DNA of 34,234 nt from Chitinophagales bacterium (GCA_013297995.1 JAAFJB010000029.1:1-34234), one strand, 5' to 3'. Numbered from the stretch's first letter, positions 17,125 to 27,541 are shown. Notes: generated by a model not told the origin, from the sequence alone. A program made the numbers and translations.

Positions 17125-19041
17125 ATGAAAAAAATTACGCTTTGCATTACCCTTGTAATAATTACGCTGTTTTCGTCGGCGCAACAAACTCCTCAAAAAC
17201 AGTATGAAGCCGTTCAAAAAAAACTGCAAACAGGATGGGGTACGTTTAACCATAAAAGCGTATTGAGTCACGTTTTATTGCCTGCCGGAATTGCATTAAA
17301 TATCGGACTAAAATTTAAAGAGATAGAAACCAATGGCTATTTAAAAGAAGCGTATATTTCTTCACGCGATCCCCGTACTGAAAACATTGTGCCAGGTTAT
17401 CATGCGCTTGATGGAAGTTATACGGACTTGGTTATTAGTTGGAAAAAAATTAAATTCAGGGTACAATCTGCTGTTACCCATAGCCAGGAATTGATGCTAT
17501 TGATTACGCCAATTGAACTGCCAAGCAGAGCCGTAAATATCATTTTAGAAACTGGAATGCTTTGGAACAAAAAAGGGGTATTAAAAAAGATAGGTGAAAC
17601 CATTACCGCTAATGCTACAAATAAGCAAATAATGATTCAGGGTATTGGCAATTCTGTAGAAGAATATATTGCTGCTTCGGCTCCTTATTTGGCATTGCAA
17701 TTTGATAAAGAAGTTGCTTTTTACACGGGGAAAAAACAAACCCTTCATTCTGTAAAAAATACTATTGCAAGCCAAAGGCTTCAGCTTGAAAAAAATACTA
17801 CCTCATTTGGTGCATTCGCAGAAACCTATAATGCCATTGAACAAGTGATCGGTTGGAATATTATTTATGATGCAGCACAAAAAAGAGTGATCTATCCGGT
17901 GAGTAGATTATGGAATGATAATTTTGGGGGACAAAGTGTACTTTTTTGTTGGGACACTTATTTTTCTGCTTATATGGCCAGCATGAAAAGCAAAGAATTG
18001 GCTTATGCCAATGCCATTGAAATAACAAAGTCCATAACACCGGGTGGGTTTATTCCAAACTGGTCGGGTTCGTATAAAAACGCTTCATTTGATCGCTCGC
18101 AACCGCCAGTGGGAAGTCTTGTTTTTAAAGAATTGTATAGAAAGTACAAGGAAAAGTGGGTGTTAGATTATGTGTTTGATGACCTACTTACCTGGAATAG
18201 ATGGTGGCCTAAAAATAGAGATGATAATGGCATGCTGTGCTGGGGAAGCAATAAAGTATTGCCTCCACTGGTAGGTGATTTTGCAGCCAATGCTTGGCAG
18301 GGAGCTGCCTATGAATCTGGACTAGATAATTCCCCTATGTTTGATAGTGTGCCTTTTAATACCGAGAAAAATATGTTGGCATTGGCAGATGCAGGATTAA
18401 TGGGAATGTATGCGATGGATTGTGATGCGCTTGCAGAAATTGCACAAGTATTAAATAAGCCAGCTATTGCAAAGGAATTGCAGGAACGAGGAAATTTCTA
18501 TCGCAAACAACTGGGTAAACTTTGGAGTGAAGAAACAGGAATATACCTGAATAAACGAACTGATATAGGTAGTTATTCACCCATTACTTCTCCTACTAAT
18601 TTTTATCCCTTACTAGCTAAAGCAGCCAGTCAACAACAAGCAGAGCGGATGATGAAAGAACATTTATTAAATCCCGAAGAATTCAATACTCCTTGGATGA
18701 TACCTTCTGTTTCTTTGCAATCGGTAGCGTACAAAGACCAAGAATATTGGCGGGGACGAATTTGGGGGCCTATGAATTTTTTGGTATATCTGGGCTTGCT
18801 TAATTACCATTTACCAGAAGCAAGAAAAGTATTGAGTGAAAAGTCGAATAAATTATTTCTAGAGAACACAAGAATTAATGGATGGGTATTTGAGAATTAC
18901 AATGGAATTACGGGCAATATTACCGATCAAATTGAAGGTAGAAAAATGGGTGATAACTATTACCATTGGGGTGCATTGTTGGGCTTTATAACCCTAATTG
19001 AAAATGGGTATATAGCCGACCCATCAAAACCTCTACAATAA
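17125..19041 (+). CDS. GH63/MGH1-type glycosidase (trehalase-like fold)
   Basis: A 638-residue exported glycosidase (signal peptide ending LFSSAQQ). An N-terminal beta-sandwich (about 30-240) precedes an (alpha/alpha)6 barrel (about 250-630). Family hallmarks are GGQSVLFCWDTYFSAYMAS, GGFIPNWSG, DLLTWNRWW, YESGLDNSPMFD (Asp401, expected general acid by comparison with GH63/GH37), YWRGRIWGPMNFLVYLGL and INGWVFENYNGITG (Glu590, expected base). Inverting cleavage of alpha-glucosidic or related bonds is the known reaction of GH63 relatives; the actual linkage here is not determined. The gene lies 28 bases after the other barrel glycosidase, so they are co-transcribed and could act in sequence on one oligosaccharide. 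Both catalytic positions are intact, unlike its divergent upstream neighbour. Confidence 0.85.
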   Translation: MKKITLCITLVIITLFSSAQQTPQKQYEAVQKKLQTGWGTFNHKSVLSHVLLPAGIALNIGLKFKEIETNGYLKEAYISSRDPRTENIVPGYHALDGSYTDLVISWKKIKFRVQSAVTHSQELMLLITPIELPSRAVNIILETGMLWNKKGVLKKIGETITANATNKQIMIQGIGNSVEEYIAASAPYLALQFDKEVAFYTGKKQTLHSVKNTIASQRLQLEKNTTSFGAFAETYNAIEQVIGWNIIYDAAQKRVIYPVSRLWNDNFGGQSVLFCWDTYFSAYMASMKSKELAYANAIEITKSITPGGFIPNWSGSYKNASFDRSQPPVGSLVFKELYRKYKEKWVLDYVFDDLLTWNRWWPKNRDDNGMLCWGSNKVLPPLVGDFAANAWQGAAYESGLDNSPMFDSVPFNTEKNMLALADAGLMGMYAMDCDALAEIAQVLNKPAIAKELQERGNFYRKQLGKLWSEETGIYLNKRTDIGSYSPITSPTNFYPLLAKAASQQQAERMMKEHLLNPEEFNTPWMIPSVSLQSVAYKDQEYWRGRIWGPMNFLVYLGLLNYHLPEARKVLSEKSNKLFLENTRINGWVFENYNGITGNITDQIEGRKMGDNYYHWGALLGFITLIENGYIADPSKPLQ

Positions 19042-19048
19042 ACATTAA

Positions 19049-19063
19049 AATTCTCAGAGAATT
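19049..19063. repeat. Short perfect hairpin after the GH63-type gene
   Basis: AATTCTC and GAGAATT arms flank a single A just after the stop codon at 19041. The arms are AT-rich and no T-run follows, so this is a weak transcription stop or mRNA-end stabiliser at best. It opens the 252-base spacer before susC, in which I saw no strong promoter match. Confidence 0.3.
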
Positions 19064-19293
19064 CTAATTAACCCAATCTAAAACGATTTCTATTCCCTTA
19101 GAACTATAATTTCCCTTTGATTTTGCCAAAATAGTATTGATTTTAGATAAATGAATGAAATTTCCCCATCAAACAAAGTTCTAAGTTCGTATTGTTAATT
19201 CTTGTGTAAATTTCTAATCGAATTTTGCATAAAAATTAACGAATCGATTGCAGGTTTTACCTGGTGTATATTAACCAAACAAAAAACAGCCAA

Positions 19294-22200
19294 ATGCAGA
19301 AACTAAATCTTTACCTCAGCAGTATCTTTGTCGCGATACTGTTTTGTTTTTTAGCGATTCAGCCGCTAAATGCACAGAAACCAGTTGAGAAAGTTACCAT
19401 TAAAGGAAGGGTAACAGACGACAAAAACAATCCCCTAAGTAATGTATCCGTAAAAGCAAATGGCAACAATGCCACTGTAATTACTAAGGATGATGGATCC
19501 TTCTCTATTGATGTGTCTAACTCCGCAACAAAATTAATTATTTCCTATGTAGGAATGGAAACACAGGAATTGATTATTGGAGGGAGAACAAATATTACAA
19601 TTCCAATGAAAGCAGAAAATGCTAGCCTTAATGATGTTGTAGTTGTGGGTTATGGTACACAAAAATCAAGAAATGTTACTGGGGCAATGGGAAAAATTGG
19701 CAGTAGAGAAATTAAGCAAGTTGCTGTTGTAGGGCTGAACCAAGCCATGCAGGGGCGAATTGCGGGTGTACAAGTAGCTGAGAATTCAGCCGATCCAGGT
19801 GCAGATGTATCAATTAGAATTAGAGGTATCGCTTCAATAACTTCAGGTACAGATCCTTTGGTGGTAGTAGATGGGGTGCCCATGGCGGTTAACTTAAATG
19901 CAATTAATCCCAACGATATAGAGTCAATTGATGTGTTAAAAGATGCATCTTCTGCTGCTATTTATGGCTCTAGAGCTTCTGCTGGAGTAATATTAGTAAC
20001 TACAAAAAGAGGTAAAGCTGGTAAGATGAGTGTGAATGTAGATGCTTTTTTTGGTCAGCAATCTGTAGGGAAAAAACTAGATTTGCTCAATGGTGCACAG
20101 TTTGCAAAATTGGCGAATGAGAATCTTGTAAATGGAGGTCAAGGTACAAATCCAGATTGGCAAAGTCCTGCAACAGTGGTAAATAGTGATTGGCAGGATG
20201 CTATTTTTAATAAAGCACCTATGTCTAACTATAATATTAGTTTGAGTGGTGGAACCGAAAGAGCTAAAAATTATTTATCACTTGGTTATACCAATCAAGA
20301 TGGTATATTATCTACTGCTTCAAGATTTGAAAGATTAACTGCAAGGTTTAATTCAGATTATACCGTTAGCGATAAATTTAAACTTGGTGTAAGTTTGAAT
20401 TTTAGTAGCGATAAACGCAGTGGTATTAGAACGCAAGATGATAATACTGGGGTACTTATAGGAATTATTACGGCTCAACCTACCAACGATATCTTTACCG
20501 ACAAATTGGGTAGTTACGGAAGCAACTTATTTGGATACAATGGATATGCTATACCAAGATTGCAAAATAATTTTTATACGGGAACCAATCCGCTATTCTC
20601 TGTTAACGAACACTTTTTTAATAGAGGAAGGGGTACCCAATTAATTGCAAACGCTTATGGTGAGTATGAAATAATTAAGGGGTTGAAATTTAAATCTATG
20701 TTTGGATATACGCTTTCCAATTCAATAGGAAATAATGGAAACAATAGTGTGCCCTCGGCTATTTCCGTTGGAACATTAAGTGATAGAACAGGGATATCTA
20801 CCTCCTTTCAGAATTACGGAGAGTATAATATAGTTAATACCCTTACCTATAATAACACTTTTGGTAAGCACTCAATTACTGGCGTTATAGGAACTGATGC
20901 GCTTAAGTTTACAGGTGAAGGTCTTAATGGAAGTGGTGCAGCTGCACCCCCTAACCAAATCTCCGTAAGTGCAACTTCTCCAACTACTAGGTTTGTAAAT
21001 GGGAATGTATTTGTACCTTCTTCTTTATTTTCTTTGTTCGGACGAGTTAACTACAGCTACGAAAATAAATATTTATTATCTGCAACCGTAAGACGTGATG
21101 GTAGCTCAAAATTTTCATCAACGAATCGTTATGGTAACTTCCCATCAGCATCTATTGGATGGAGAATTAGTCAAGAAAAATTCATGCAGAATGTAAAATT
21201 CGTTAATGAATTAAAAGTTAGAGCAAGTTATGGTGCAGTTGGAAACCAAAATATTGCAAACCTCCAATTCTTATCTTTTTACGGGGATATTAATGGAGAA
21301 TATGGTTACACATTTGGCGGTGTAGTGTATCCAGGAAACCGTGTTACAACTGTAGGTAACGACGCAATTAGATGGGAAACCAATGTTGAGCAGAATATTG
21401 GCGTTGATGCAACTTTGTTTGGTGGTAAGTTGACTGTTTCAGTTGACTATTACAAAAAAAGGTTAAAAGACCTTTTAGGGGAAGTTCCGATTGCTGCTTA
21501 TGCAATTCCATTTGGTGGAAATAGTATTGTAAAAAATGCATTTACTATGGAAAATTCTGGTATTGAACTTACGCTTGGATTTAATCAAAAAATTGGAGAC
21601 GTGAATTTCAGCGTAAACGGTAATTTTTCTACATTAAACAATAAGGTAACTGGCTTAGATCCCAGCAATGCAAAGAGTTATGTACAGCAAAATCTCTCAA
21701 ATATTGGAGATGCAATTGGGGCATCTTCTCGCACTTATGTAGGTGATAGGCTTGGTAATTTTTGGGGATACGTGTTTGATGGCATTTTCCAGACAGACGC
21801 TGAAGCAACTGCAAGCGGAATGAGCAATGTAAAAGCTGGCGATGTTCGTTATAGAGATATCAATGGAGATAAAAAAATAGATGGTGATGATAGAGTTAAT
21901 ATGGGAAATGGAATCCCCGGTTATTTTTATGGAATCAACCTAAGGGCTGAATACAAAGGATTTGATATTAATATTTTTGGTAATGGCCAAGGTGACGCAC
22001 AGATTGCCAATATGTTAAAGTATTATACATCTTCTTTGAACAATAGAAATGGAGGTCTTTTAAATGGGGGTGTTGAAATACTGAATAGTTGGAATGGTCC
22101 TGGTACAAGTAATACAACGCCAAGAAATTCTGTTTCAGCTCCTCTCTCAAATAGATGGTTCTCTACTAATTATATTGAAAGTGCTGCTTTTTTCCGAATC

Positions 22201-22440
22201 AGAAATATACAAATTGGCTATACATTGCCTGCAAAAGCTTTAAAAACAATTGGTTTCAATAGTTTGAGAATGTATGTTTCAGCTCAAAACCTACTTACAT
22301 TTACCAAGTACAGTGGATTCGATCCAGAAGTTGGAAGCAGCCGTGCAACAGGTGGTTCTGGAACACAAACAACGGGTGTAGATTATGGTCGTTATCCGAT
22401 GGCTAAAATGGTGACTATTGGATTTTCTGCACAATTTTAA
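19294..22440 (+). CDS. susC: SusC/RagA-family TonB-linked outer-membrane transporter
   Basis: A 1048-residue TonB-dependent channel that imports oligosaccharides together with its SusD lid. The ATG at 19294 is preferred because it opens the signal peptide (ending PLNAQ); a GTG at 19264 would add ten hydrophilic residues. After the signal come a carboxypeptidase-regulatory-like domain (VTIKGRVTDDKNNPLSNVSV, about 30-110), a TonB box (NDVVVVGYGTQKSRNVTG) and a plug with GRIAGVQV, IRIRGIAS, PLVVVDGVPM, DIESIDVLKDASSAAIYGSR and GVILVTTKRGK. The barrel ends GRYPMAKMVTIGFSAQF. The length is typical. It lies 252 bases after the GH63-type gene and 26 bases before susD. The fucosidase upstream and fucose transport genes downstream suggest a fucosylated oligosaccharide as cargo. 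Confidence 0.97.
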   Translation: MQKLNLYLSSIFVAILFCFLAIQPLNAQKPVEKVTIKGRVTDDKNNPLSNVSVKANGNNATVITKDDGSFSIDVSNSATKLIISYVGMETQELIIGGRTNITIPMKAENASLNDVVVVGYGTQKSRNVTGAMGKIGSREIKQVAVVGLNQAMQGRIAGVQVAENSADPGADVSIRIRGIASITSGTDPLVVVDGVPMAVNLNAINPNDIESIDVLKDASSAAIYGSRASAGVILVTTKRGKAGKMSVNVDAFFGQQSVGKKLDLLNGAQFAKLANENLVNGGQGTNPDWQSPATVVNSDWQDAIFNKAPMSNYNISLSGGTERAKNYLSLGYTNQDGILSTASRFERLTARFNSDYTVSDKFKLGVSLNFSSDKRSGIRTQDDNTGVLIGIITAQPTNDIFTDKLGSYGSNLFGYNGYAIPRLQNNFYTGTNPLFSVNEHFFNRGRGTQLIANAYGEYEIIKGLKFKSMFGYTLSNSIGNNGNNSVPSAISVGTLSDRTGISTSFQNYGEYNIVNTLTYNNTFGKHSITGVIGTDALKFTGEGLNGSGAAAPPNQISVSATSPTTRFVNGNVFVPSSLFSLFGRVNYSYENKYLLSATVRRDGSSKFSSTNRYGNFPSASIGWRISQEKFMQNVKFVNELKVRASYGAVGNQNIANLQFLSFYGDINGEYGYTFGGVVYPGNRVTTVGNDAIRWETNVEQNIGVDATLFGGKLTVSVDYYKKRLKDLLGEVPIAAYAIPFGGNSIVKNAFTMENSGIELTLGFNQKIGDVNFSVNGNFSTLNNKVTGLDPSNAKSYVQQNLSNIGDAIGASSRTYVGDRLGNFWGYVFDGIFQTDAEATASGMSNVKAGDVRYRDINGDKKIDGDDRVNMGNGIPGYFYGINLRAEYKGFDINIFGNGQGDAQIANMLKYYTSSLNNRNGGLLNGGVEILNSWNGPGTSNTTPRNSVSAPLSNRWFSTNYIESAAFFRIRNIQIGYTLPAKALKTIGFNSLRMYVSAQNLLTFTKYSGFDPEVGSSRATGGSGTQTTGVDYGRYPMAKMVTIGFSAQF

Positions 22441-22466
22441 TTCTAAAATTTTTTTAAACAAATATT

Positions 22467-24002
22467 ATGAAAAAGTATAAAATTTTCGGTTCTCTAGGAA
22501 TTATAATCTTAGTGACCATCATTTCTTGCAAAAAAAACTTTTTTGATGCTGTACCCCAAGATGGTAGCGTAAGTGAAGCAGGCTCATATAAAACAAAAGC
22601 GGATTTTGATAAGGGTATTGTTGGTGCTTATGTTGATCTTCAAAGTACGGTAGATAGGGCACTAACAATGCCAGGATTTGCATCTCTAGATATTGCAAAT
22701 GGAGAAGGTAATGCGGTTGCTTATGATAGAATCTTTGATGCAAACAGCAGCCTTACCTCCGACTTTTATAGAAACTACTATAGAATTGTTGCCAATGCAA
22801 ATGTGGTAATTGATAGACTGGATAAAATTGAAGCGGGTATTTTAACAGACGATGAGAAGAAAAAGGCTTACGGACAAGTTCAGTTTTTGCGTGGCTACGC
22901 CTATTCTTACTTAACACAAGCTTTTGGTGATATCCCCATGGTATTAAAACCCTATTCTGAATCACAAAACACAATTTCTTGTACACCCACTGCCCAAGTT
23001 TGGGATCAAATTATATTAGATTTGAGTCAAGCTGTGGAAAACTTGCCAGAAACAAAGGATTGGACGGGTGCTGATGTAGGTAGGGTAGGTAAAGGTGCTG
23101 CTTTAGCGTATTTGGCTCAGGCATATATGTATAAAAAAGACTGGGATAAAGCAGCTACTACCGTAGAAAAAATGTTAGGCTTAAGAAATCCTCAGTATAA
23201 GCTATTTCCGAGTGTAAGAACCGTTTTCTCTGCCCAAAATAGAAATTTAGATGAATCTGTTTTTGAGATTCAATACAGCCCACAAAGTGCCGATAAATGG
23301 CTAAGTTGGGGTGGAAACTCTCCAATGAATGGACACACTGTGCCAACACAAACAGCTCCTCCTAATATTGGTGATACTTGGTGTAATTTTGGTGGATGGG
23401 GTAACTACATTTTGAGCCCGCAAGCATTAACTGCTTATGAAACTGGAGATGATAGAAGAAAGCAATTGATTATTAAATACCCAGAAGCTTACAAAGGGGA
23501 ATTAATGGCAGATTCATTTAGAGCCATCAACTGGGGCAAATTTCCATTGGAGTCTAGCAACCCTTCTGATACCTTTCCTGGAAACAGAAGAAATAATGGA
23601 TATTCAACCAAGTATTGGTTTGGGGTATCTAGATTACCCGCAGGTGAAAATATTATCATGATGCGTTTTTCAGATGTTAAACTTAATTACGCAGAAATCT
23701 TGTTCAATAAAGGTAATAGTGCAGCCGCGTATGCTCAACTAAATGATGTTAGAACAAGAGCAAAACTTGCACCTAGAACACTTTCGGCTGATCCTCAAGT
23801 GTTTTTAAGAGATTTAATGGCAGAACGTAGAGCAGAACTAATGCTAGAACCCAATCTTTGGTGGCACTACACTCGTTTAGATATTGCCGTTAAATTCATT
23901 AAGGATAATTACAATGTAACAATGCAACCTAAATACAAATACTATCCTATACCACAAAGGGAGAGAGATATCAACCCCAATTTGTGCAGTAATGGTTATT
24001 AA
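22467..24002 (+). CDS. susD: SusD/RagB-family nutrient-binding lipoprotein
   Basis: A 511-residue surface lipoprotein that caps the SusC channel and binds glycan. It starts with a lipoprotein signal (VTIISCKK, Cys21) whose following residues KKNFFD are of the kind seen in surface-exposed lipoproteins. The TPR-rich helical core is seen in YRNYYRIVANANVVIDRLDK, AYGQVQFLRGYAYSYLTQAFGDIPMVL, VGKGAALAYLAQAYMYKKDW and MRFSDVKLNYAEILFNKGN. The C-terminal block AERRAELMLEPNLWWHYTRLDI and the ending YYPIPQRERDINPNLCSNGY are typical of the family. The 26-base spacing to susC indicates co-transcription. A hairpin terminator follows about 60 bases after the stop, making this the last gene of the unit. 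Confidence 0.96.
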   Translation: MKKYKIFGSLGIIILVTIISCKKNFFDAVPQDGSVSEAGSYKTKADFDKGIVGAYVDLQSTVDRALTMPGFASLDIANGEGNAVAYDRIFDANSSLTSDFYRNYYRIVANANVVIDRLDKIEAGILTDDEKKKAYGQVQFLRGYAYSYLTQAFGDIPMVLKPYSESQNTISCTPTAQVWDQIILDLSQAVENLPETKDWTGADVGRVGKGAALAYLAQAYMYKKDWDKAATTVEKMLGLRNPQYKLFPSVRTVFSAQNRNLDESVFEIQYSPQSADKWLSWGGNSPMNGHTVPTQTAPPNIGDTWCNFGGWGNYILSPQALTAYETGDDRRKQLIIKYPEAYKGELMADSFRAINWGKFPLESSNPSDTFPGNRRNNGYSTKYWFGVSRLPAGENIIMMRFSDVKLNYAEILFNKGNSAAAYAQLNDVRTRAKLAPRTLSADPQVFLRDLMAERRAELMLEPNLWWHYTRLDIAVKFIKDNYNVTMQPKYKYYPIPQRERDINPNLCSNGY

Positions 24003-24063
24003 TATTCTATTTTGAACTGATTAAATATTGGTTTAAAATGTAAATCTTGGAAAGTTGGTTATT

Positions 24064-24100
24064 CTGTGCCTGAATGTACGCATTTGGGCACAGTCTTTTT
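24064..24100 (+). terminator. Rho-independent terminator after susD
   Basis: CTGTGCC (24064-24070) and GGCACAG (24087-24093) form a perfect GC-rich outer stem. Two G-T wobbles and four more pairs extend it to 13 pairs closed by a TACG loop, and TCTTTTT follows. This is the clearest terminator in the window. It separates the susCD transcript from the VCBS-repeat genes. Confidence 0.88.
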
Positions 24101-24147
24101 AGGGATATGGTTGTACCTTCAATATTTGTAATATTTAATTTCATTAC

Positions 24148-27100
24148 ATGGCTTATAGGATTGTTGCTCTTCTTTATTTTTTTAGCCTCTTAGCTTCATG
24201 CAAGAATAGCAGCTCTAATACAAAGCTATTTGACCAGATAGATCCTAGTAAAAGCAATATTCATTTTGCGAATATTATAACTGATGATACCAGCCTTAAT
24301 ATACTTAAGTATGATTATTTTTATAATGGTGGTGGCATAGCTGCTGCTGATTTTAACAATGATGGTTATACAGATTTATACTTTACAGGTAATATGGTAT
24401 CCAGTGAGCTTTACTTAAATAATGGAGAGGTGAAGAGCACTGATTTTTCATTTAAAAAAGTTACATTAGCGTCTGGCGTTACAACCAAAAATTGGGCTAC
24501 AGGCGCTTCTGTTGCAGACATTAACAATGATGGACTACTTGATATATTCGTATCATACGCTGGATATAAGGATGCAGCAAAGAGAAAACACCAACTCTTT
24601 ATTAATAAAGGAATTGATAAGTGGGGAATACCTCATTTTAGAGATGAAGCAAGTAGCTATCAGTTAAATGATACAAACTATACCTCACAATCTGTTTTTT
24701 TTGATTATGATAAAGACGGCGACTTAGACCTGCTTTTGGTAAATCATTTTCAGGATAATAGCAATCCCAACTTCCCACAAAAAAAAGATTTTTCTGGAAA
24801 ATCCCCAGCTTGTGTAAAATTGTATCAGAATAATAATACCAGTTTTAAAGAAGTTGCAGTAGAAACTGGAATTGCTGAACAAGGATATAGTTTAGGGGTT
24901 ACCATCAGTGATATAAACTTAGATGGATGGCCTGATATTTATATTACAAAAGATTTTATTTTTGATGATGTGCTTTACATCAACAACAAAAATGGCACTT
25001 TTACAGAATCAATAAAAAAATATATCCAACATACTTCGCAGTTTTCTATGGGCTGTGATATTGCTGATTTTAATAACGATGAATATCCTGATATTGTAAC
25101 TGTAGATATGTTACCCTATGATAATCGAAGGCAAAAACTAATGAATATTGCCATGAATAACGATCGATTCAACTATGCTTTATCATTAGATTATTTGCCT
25201 CAATATTCCCGTAATATGTTACAGTTAAATAATGGTCCCGATCATGATGGACAGTTTTCTTTTTCTGAGATTGGACAATTAGCTGGAATACATAAAACGG
25301 ATTGGAGCTGGAGTCCCTTGTTTGCAGATTTTGACAATGATGGACTTAAAGACTTATTTATTTCTAACGGAATTCCAAAAGATATTACCAACAATGATTT
25401 TATTACATACCGAGGAGAGTTAATTAATAGTGGAGCTAATAATATTGAAGACATGCGAAGAAACCTGATGGAACAAATCGGGAAACTTCAGCCCGTTGCA
25501 ATACAAAATTTTATTTATCAAAATAAAAGCGGATTGCGTTTTGAAGATAAACGAGAAGAATGGGGGATAGACCATACAGGATTTTCAACAAGTGCTGTTT
25601 ACGTTGACTTAGATAATGATGGTGATTTAGATATTGTTACTAATAATATTAATGACAAAGCATCTATTTTTAAAAACAATAGTAATACAATAAATAAAAA
25701 TAACTACTTAAGTGTTCGTTTAAAAGGAAAATACTCACTTGGAGCAAAACTCAGTATTAGCTGCCATGGTAATAAGCAATTCTTAGAAAACTATAGTTGT
25801 AGAGGGTTTCAGTCATATCAAGATCCTTTACAACATTTTGGTTTGGGAAAAGATACCGTTATTAACGTGTTAAAAGTAGTTTGGTTAGATGGGAAAGAAC
25901 AACAACTAGAAAACGTAAAAGCCAATCAAATAATTCAGCTCGATTATAAAAATGCAACAATCCCCAATGCCCCCTTAAACAATTTTGCTACTTCAGAAAG
26001 TACTATTTTCACAAATATTACTAATTCAACAACATTTAATTTTCTGCATACAGAAAATTTATTTGAAGATTTTAATTATGAACCATTATTACCACATCGA
26101 TTTTCTAGGAGTGGCCCTTATTTGAATGTTGGTGATGTGAATGCTGACGGACTTGAAGATTGCTGGATAGGTGGTGCAGATACTAAATCAGGTAAAATAT
26201 ATATTCAAACTAAATCAGGGCAATTCAATATTGTAAATTTACCTGATACAACTCATGAAGATGTGGGGGGACTTTTTTTTGATGCTGATGGCGATAAAGA
26301 CCTCGATCTGTATGTGGTAAGTGGTGGCAATGAGTACAATGCCAATACAAAAAATTACCAAGATAGATTTTATAAAAATGATGGCAAAGGGAATTTTAAA
26401 AGAGACACAATTGCTTTGCCTAAAGAATACAGCAGCGGTTCAATAGTCTCAGGTTGTGATTTTGACAAAGATGGTGACATTGATTTATTTGTTGGTGGTA
26501 AAGTGGTACCAGGTAGTTATTCATACTCAGCAGAAAGCTTTTTATTAAAAAATAATGGGGCAGGAAAATTTACAAATGTATCTGATGATATTGCTTTAGG
26601 CATCAAAAATATTGGAATGGTTACAGCTGCTTTATGGACTGATATGGATAACGACGGATGGCAAGACCTTATACTAACTGGTGAGTGGATGCCCATTGTT
26701 ATTTACAAAAACAATCAAGGAAGATTAATTCGGAGTAAAAAAAATAGGCTACTAGACCTGCAAACAGGTTGGTGGAATAGCCTAAATGCAGCTGATTTTG
26801 ATAAAGATGGTGATATTGATTATATAGTAGGAAACCTTGGCGTGAATAATAAGTTTAATGTTTCGCCTAAAACACCCCTTAGCGTATATGCAAAAGATTT
26901 TGATAATAACGGTTACGTTGAATCAATTCTAACTTACTACTTAAACAATAAAGAATATACTTTGGCAGGTCGAGATCAAATTGCTTCAGTATTACCTTCA
27001 ATTAAAAAGAGATTTGATAATTATTCTAAATTTGCTGAGGCAGAATTTCATCAAATATTTTCACCAACCGATTTGGAAAATGCTACTGTTAAAAAAGTAA

Positions 27101-27474
27101 ATACTTTTGAAAGTATATATTTAGAAAATAAAGGTATTGGTATTTTTACCATTCATCCACTGCCAATTGATGCACAACTGTCGGCAATTCAAACTACGCA
27201 GATTTTAGATTTTAATAATGATGGTAATCTTGACATTTTAATAGCAGGTAATAATTTTAATCCAGAGTTTACAATCGGACAGTATGATGCATTTTCAGGG
27301 TTAATTTTATTAGGGAATGGGAAAGGAGCGTTTAAAAAAATGCCTAATATAAATACTGGTTTTACTTACACAGGGGAAGCAAGGTCTACTGCTTTTATTA
27401 CTATCAAAGGAAGAAAATGTTTATTAACTTCAATTAATAATAAAAGAGTATTAGTTTTTGAATTAAAAAAATAG
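24148..27474 (+). CDS. FG-GAP/VCBS-repeat lipoprotein with central ASPIC/UnbV domain (copy 1)
   Basis: A 1108-residue lipoprotein (SLLASC, Cys18), probably displayed on the outer membrane. It is built from FG-GAP/VCBS repeats whose calcium-binding loops are plain: DFNNDGYTDLY, DINNDGLLDI, DYDKDGDLDL, DINLDGWPDI, DFDNDGLKDL and DLDNDGDLDI in the first half; DADGDKDLDL, DFDKDGDIDL, DMDNDGWQDL and DFNNDGNLDI in the second. Between the halves, residues about 521-600 are an ASPIC/UnbV domain (SLGAKLSISCHGNKQFLENY, GFQSYQDPLQHFGLGKD). In CRTAC1-type proteins this domain normally closes the chain; here a further propeller of about 500 residues follows. The gene starts after the susD terminator and is followed by a full-length paralogue. 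The role is unknown; adhesion or glycan binding are guesses. Confidence 0.88.
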   Translation: MAYRIVALLYFFSLLASCKNSSSNTKLFDQIDPSKSNIHFANIITDDTSLNILKYDYFYNGGGIAAADFNNDGYTDLYFTGNMVSSELYLNNGEVKSTDFSFKKVTLASGVTTKNWATGASVADINNDGLLDIFVSYAGYKDAAKRKHQLFINKGIDKWGIPHFRDEASSYQLNDTNYTSQSVFFDYDKDGDLDLLLVNHFQDNSNPNFPQKKDFSGKSPACVKLYQNNNTSFKEVAVETGIAEQGYSLGVTISDINLDGWPDIYITKDFIFDDVLYINNKNGTFTESIKKYIQHTSQFSMGCDIADFNNDEYPDIVTVDMLPYDNRRQKLMNIAMNNDRFNYALSLDYLPQYSRNMLQLNNGPDHDGQFSFSEIGQLAGIHKTDWSWSPLFADFDNDGLKDLFISNGIPKDITNNDFITYRGELINSGANNIEDMRRNLMEQIGKLQPVAIQNFIYQNKSGLRFEDKREEWGIDHTGFSTSAVYVDLDNDGDLDIVTNNINDKASIFKNNSNTINKNNYLSVRLKGKYSLGAKLSISCHGNKQFLENYSCRGFQSYQDPLQHFGLGKDTVINVLKVVWLDGKEQQLENVKANQIIQLDYKNATIPNAPLNNFATSESTIFTNITNSTTFNFLHTENLFEDFNYEPLLPHRFSRSGPYLNVGDVNADGLEDCWIGGADTKSGKIYIQTKSGQFNIVNLPDTTHEDVGGLFFDADGDKDLDLYVVSGGNEYNANTKNYQDRFYKNDGKGNFKRDTIALPKEYSSGSIVSGCDFDKDGDIDLFVGGKVVPGSYSYSAESFLLKNNGAGKFTNVSDDIALGIKNIGMVTAALWTDMDNDGWQDLILTGEWMPIVIYKNNQGRLIRSKKNRLLDLQTGWWNSLNAADFDKDGDIDYIVGNLGVNNKFNVSPKTPLSVYAKDFDNNGYVESILTYYLNNKEYTLAGRDQIASVLPSIKKRFDNYSKFAEAEFHQIFSPTDLENATVKKVNTFESIYLENKGIGIFTIHPLPIDAQLSAIQTTQILDFNNDGNLDILIAGNNFNPEFTIGQYDAFSGLILLGNGKGAFKKMPNINTGFTYTGEARSTAFITIKGRKCLLTSINNKRVLVFELKK

Positions 27475-27541
27475 GTAAATATGCATTGCTATACAGTACT
27501 GCGTATGAGTATATGTTTTACGAATAAATTAAATACCAAGA

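Noticed and set aside
19264..19293. GTG start extending SusC by ten residues
   Set aside because: The added residues are hydrophilic and disrupt the signal peptide; the ATG at 19294 gives a standard one.
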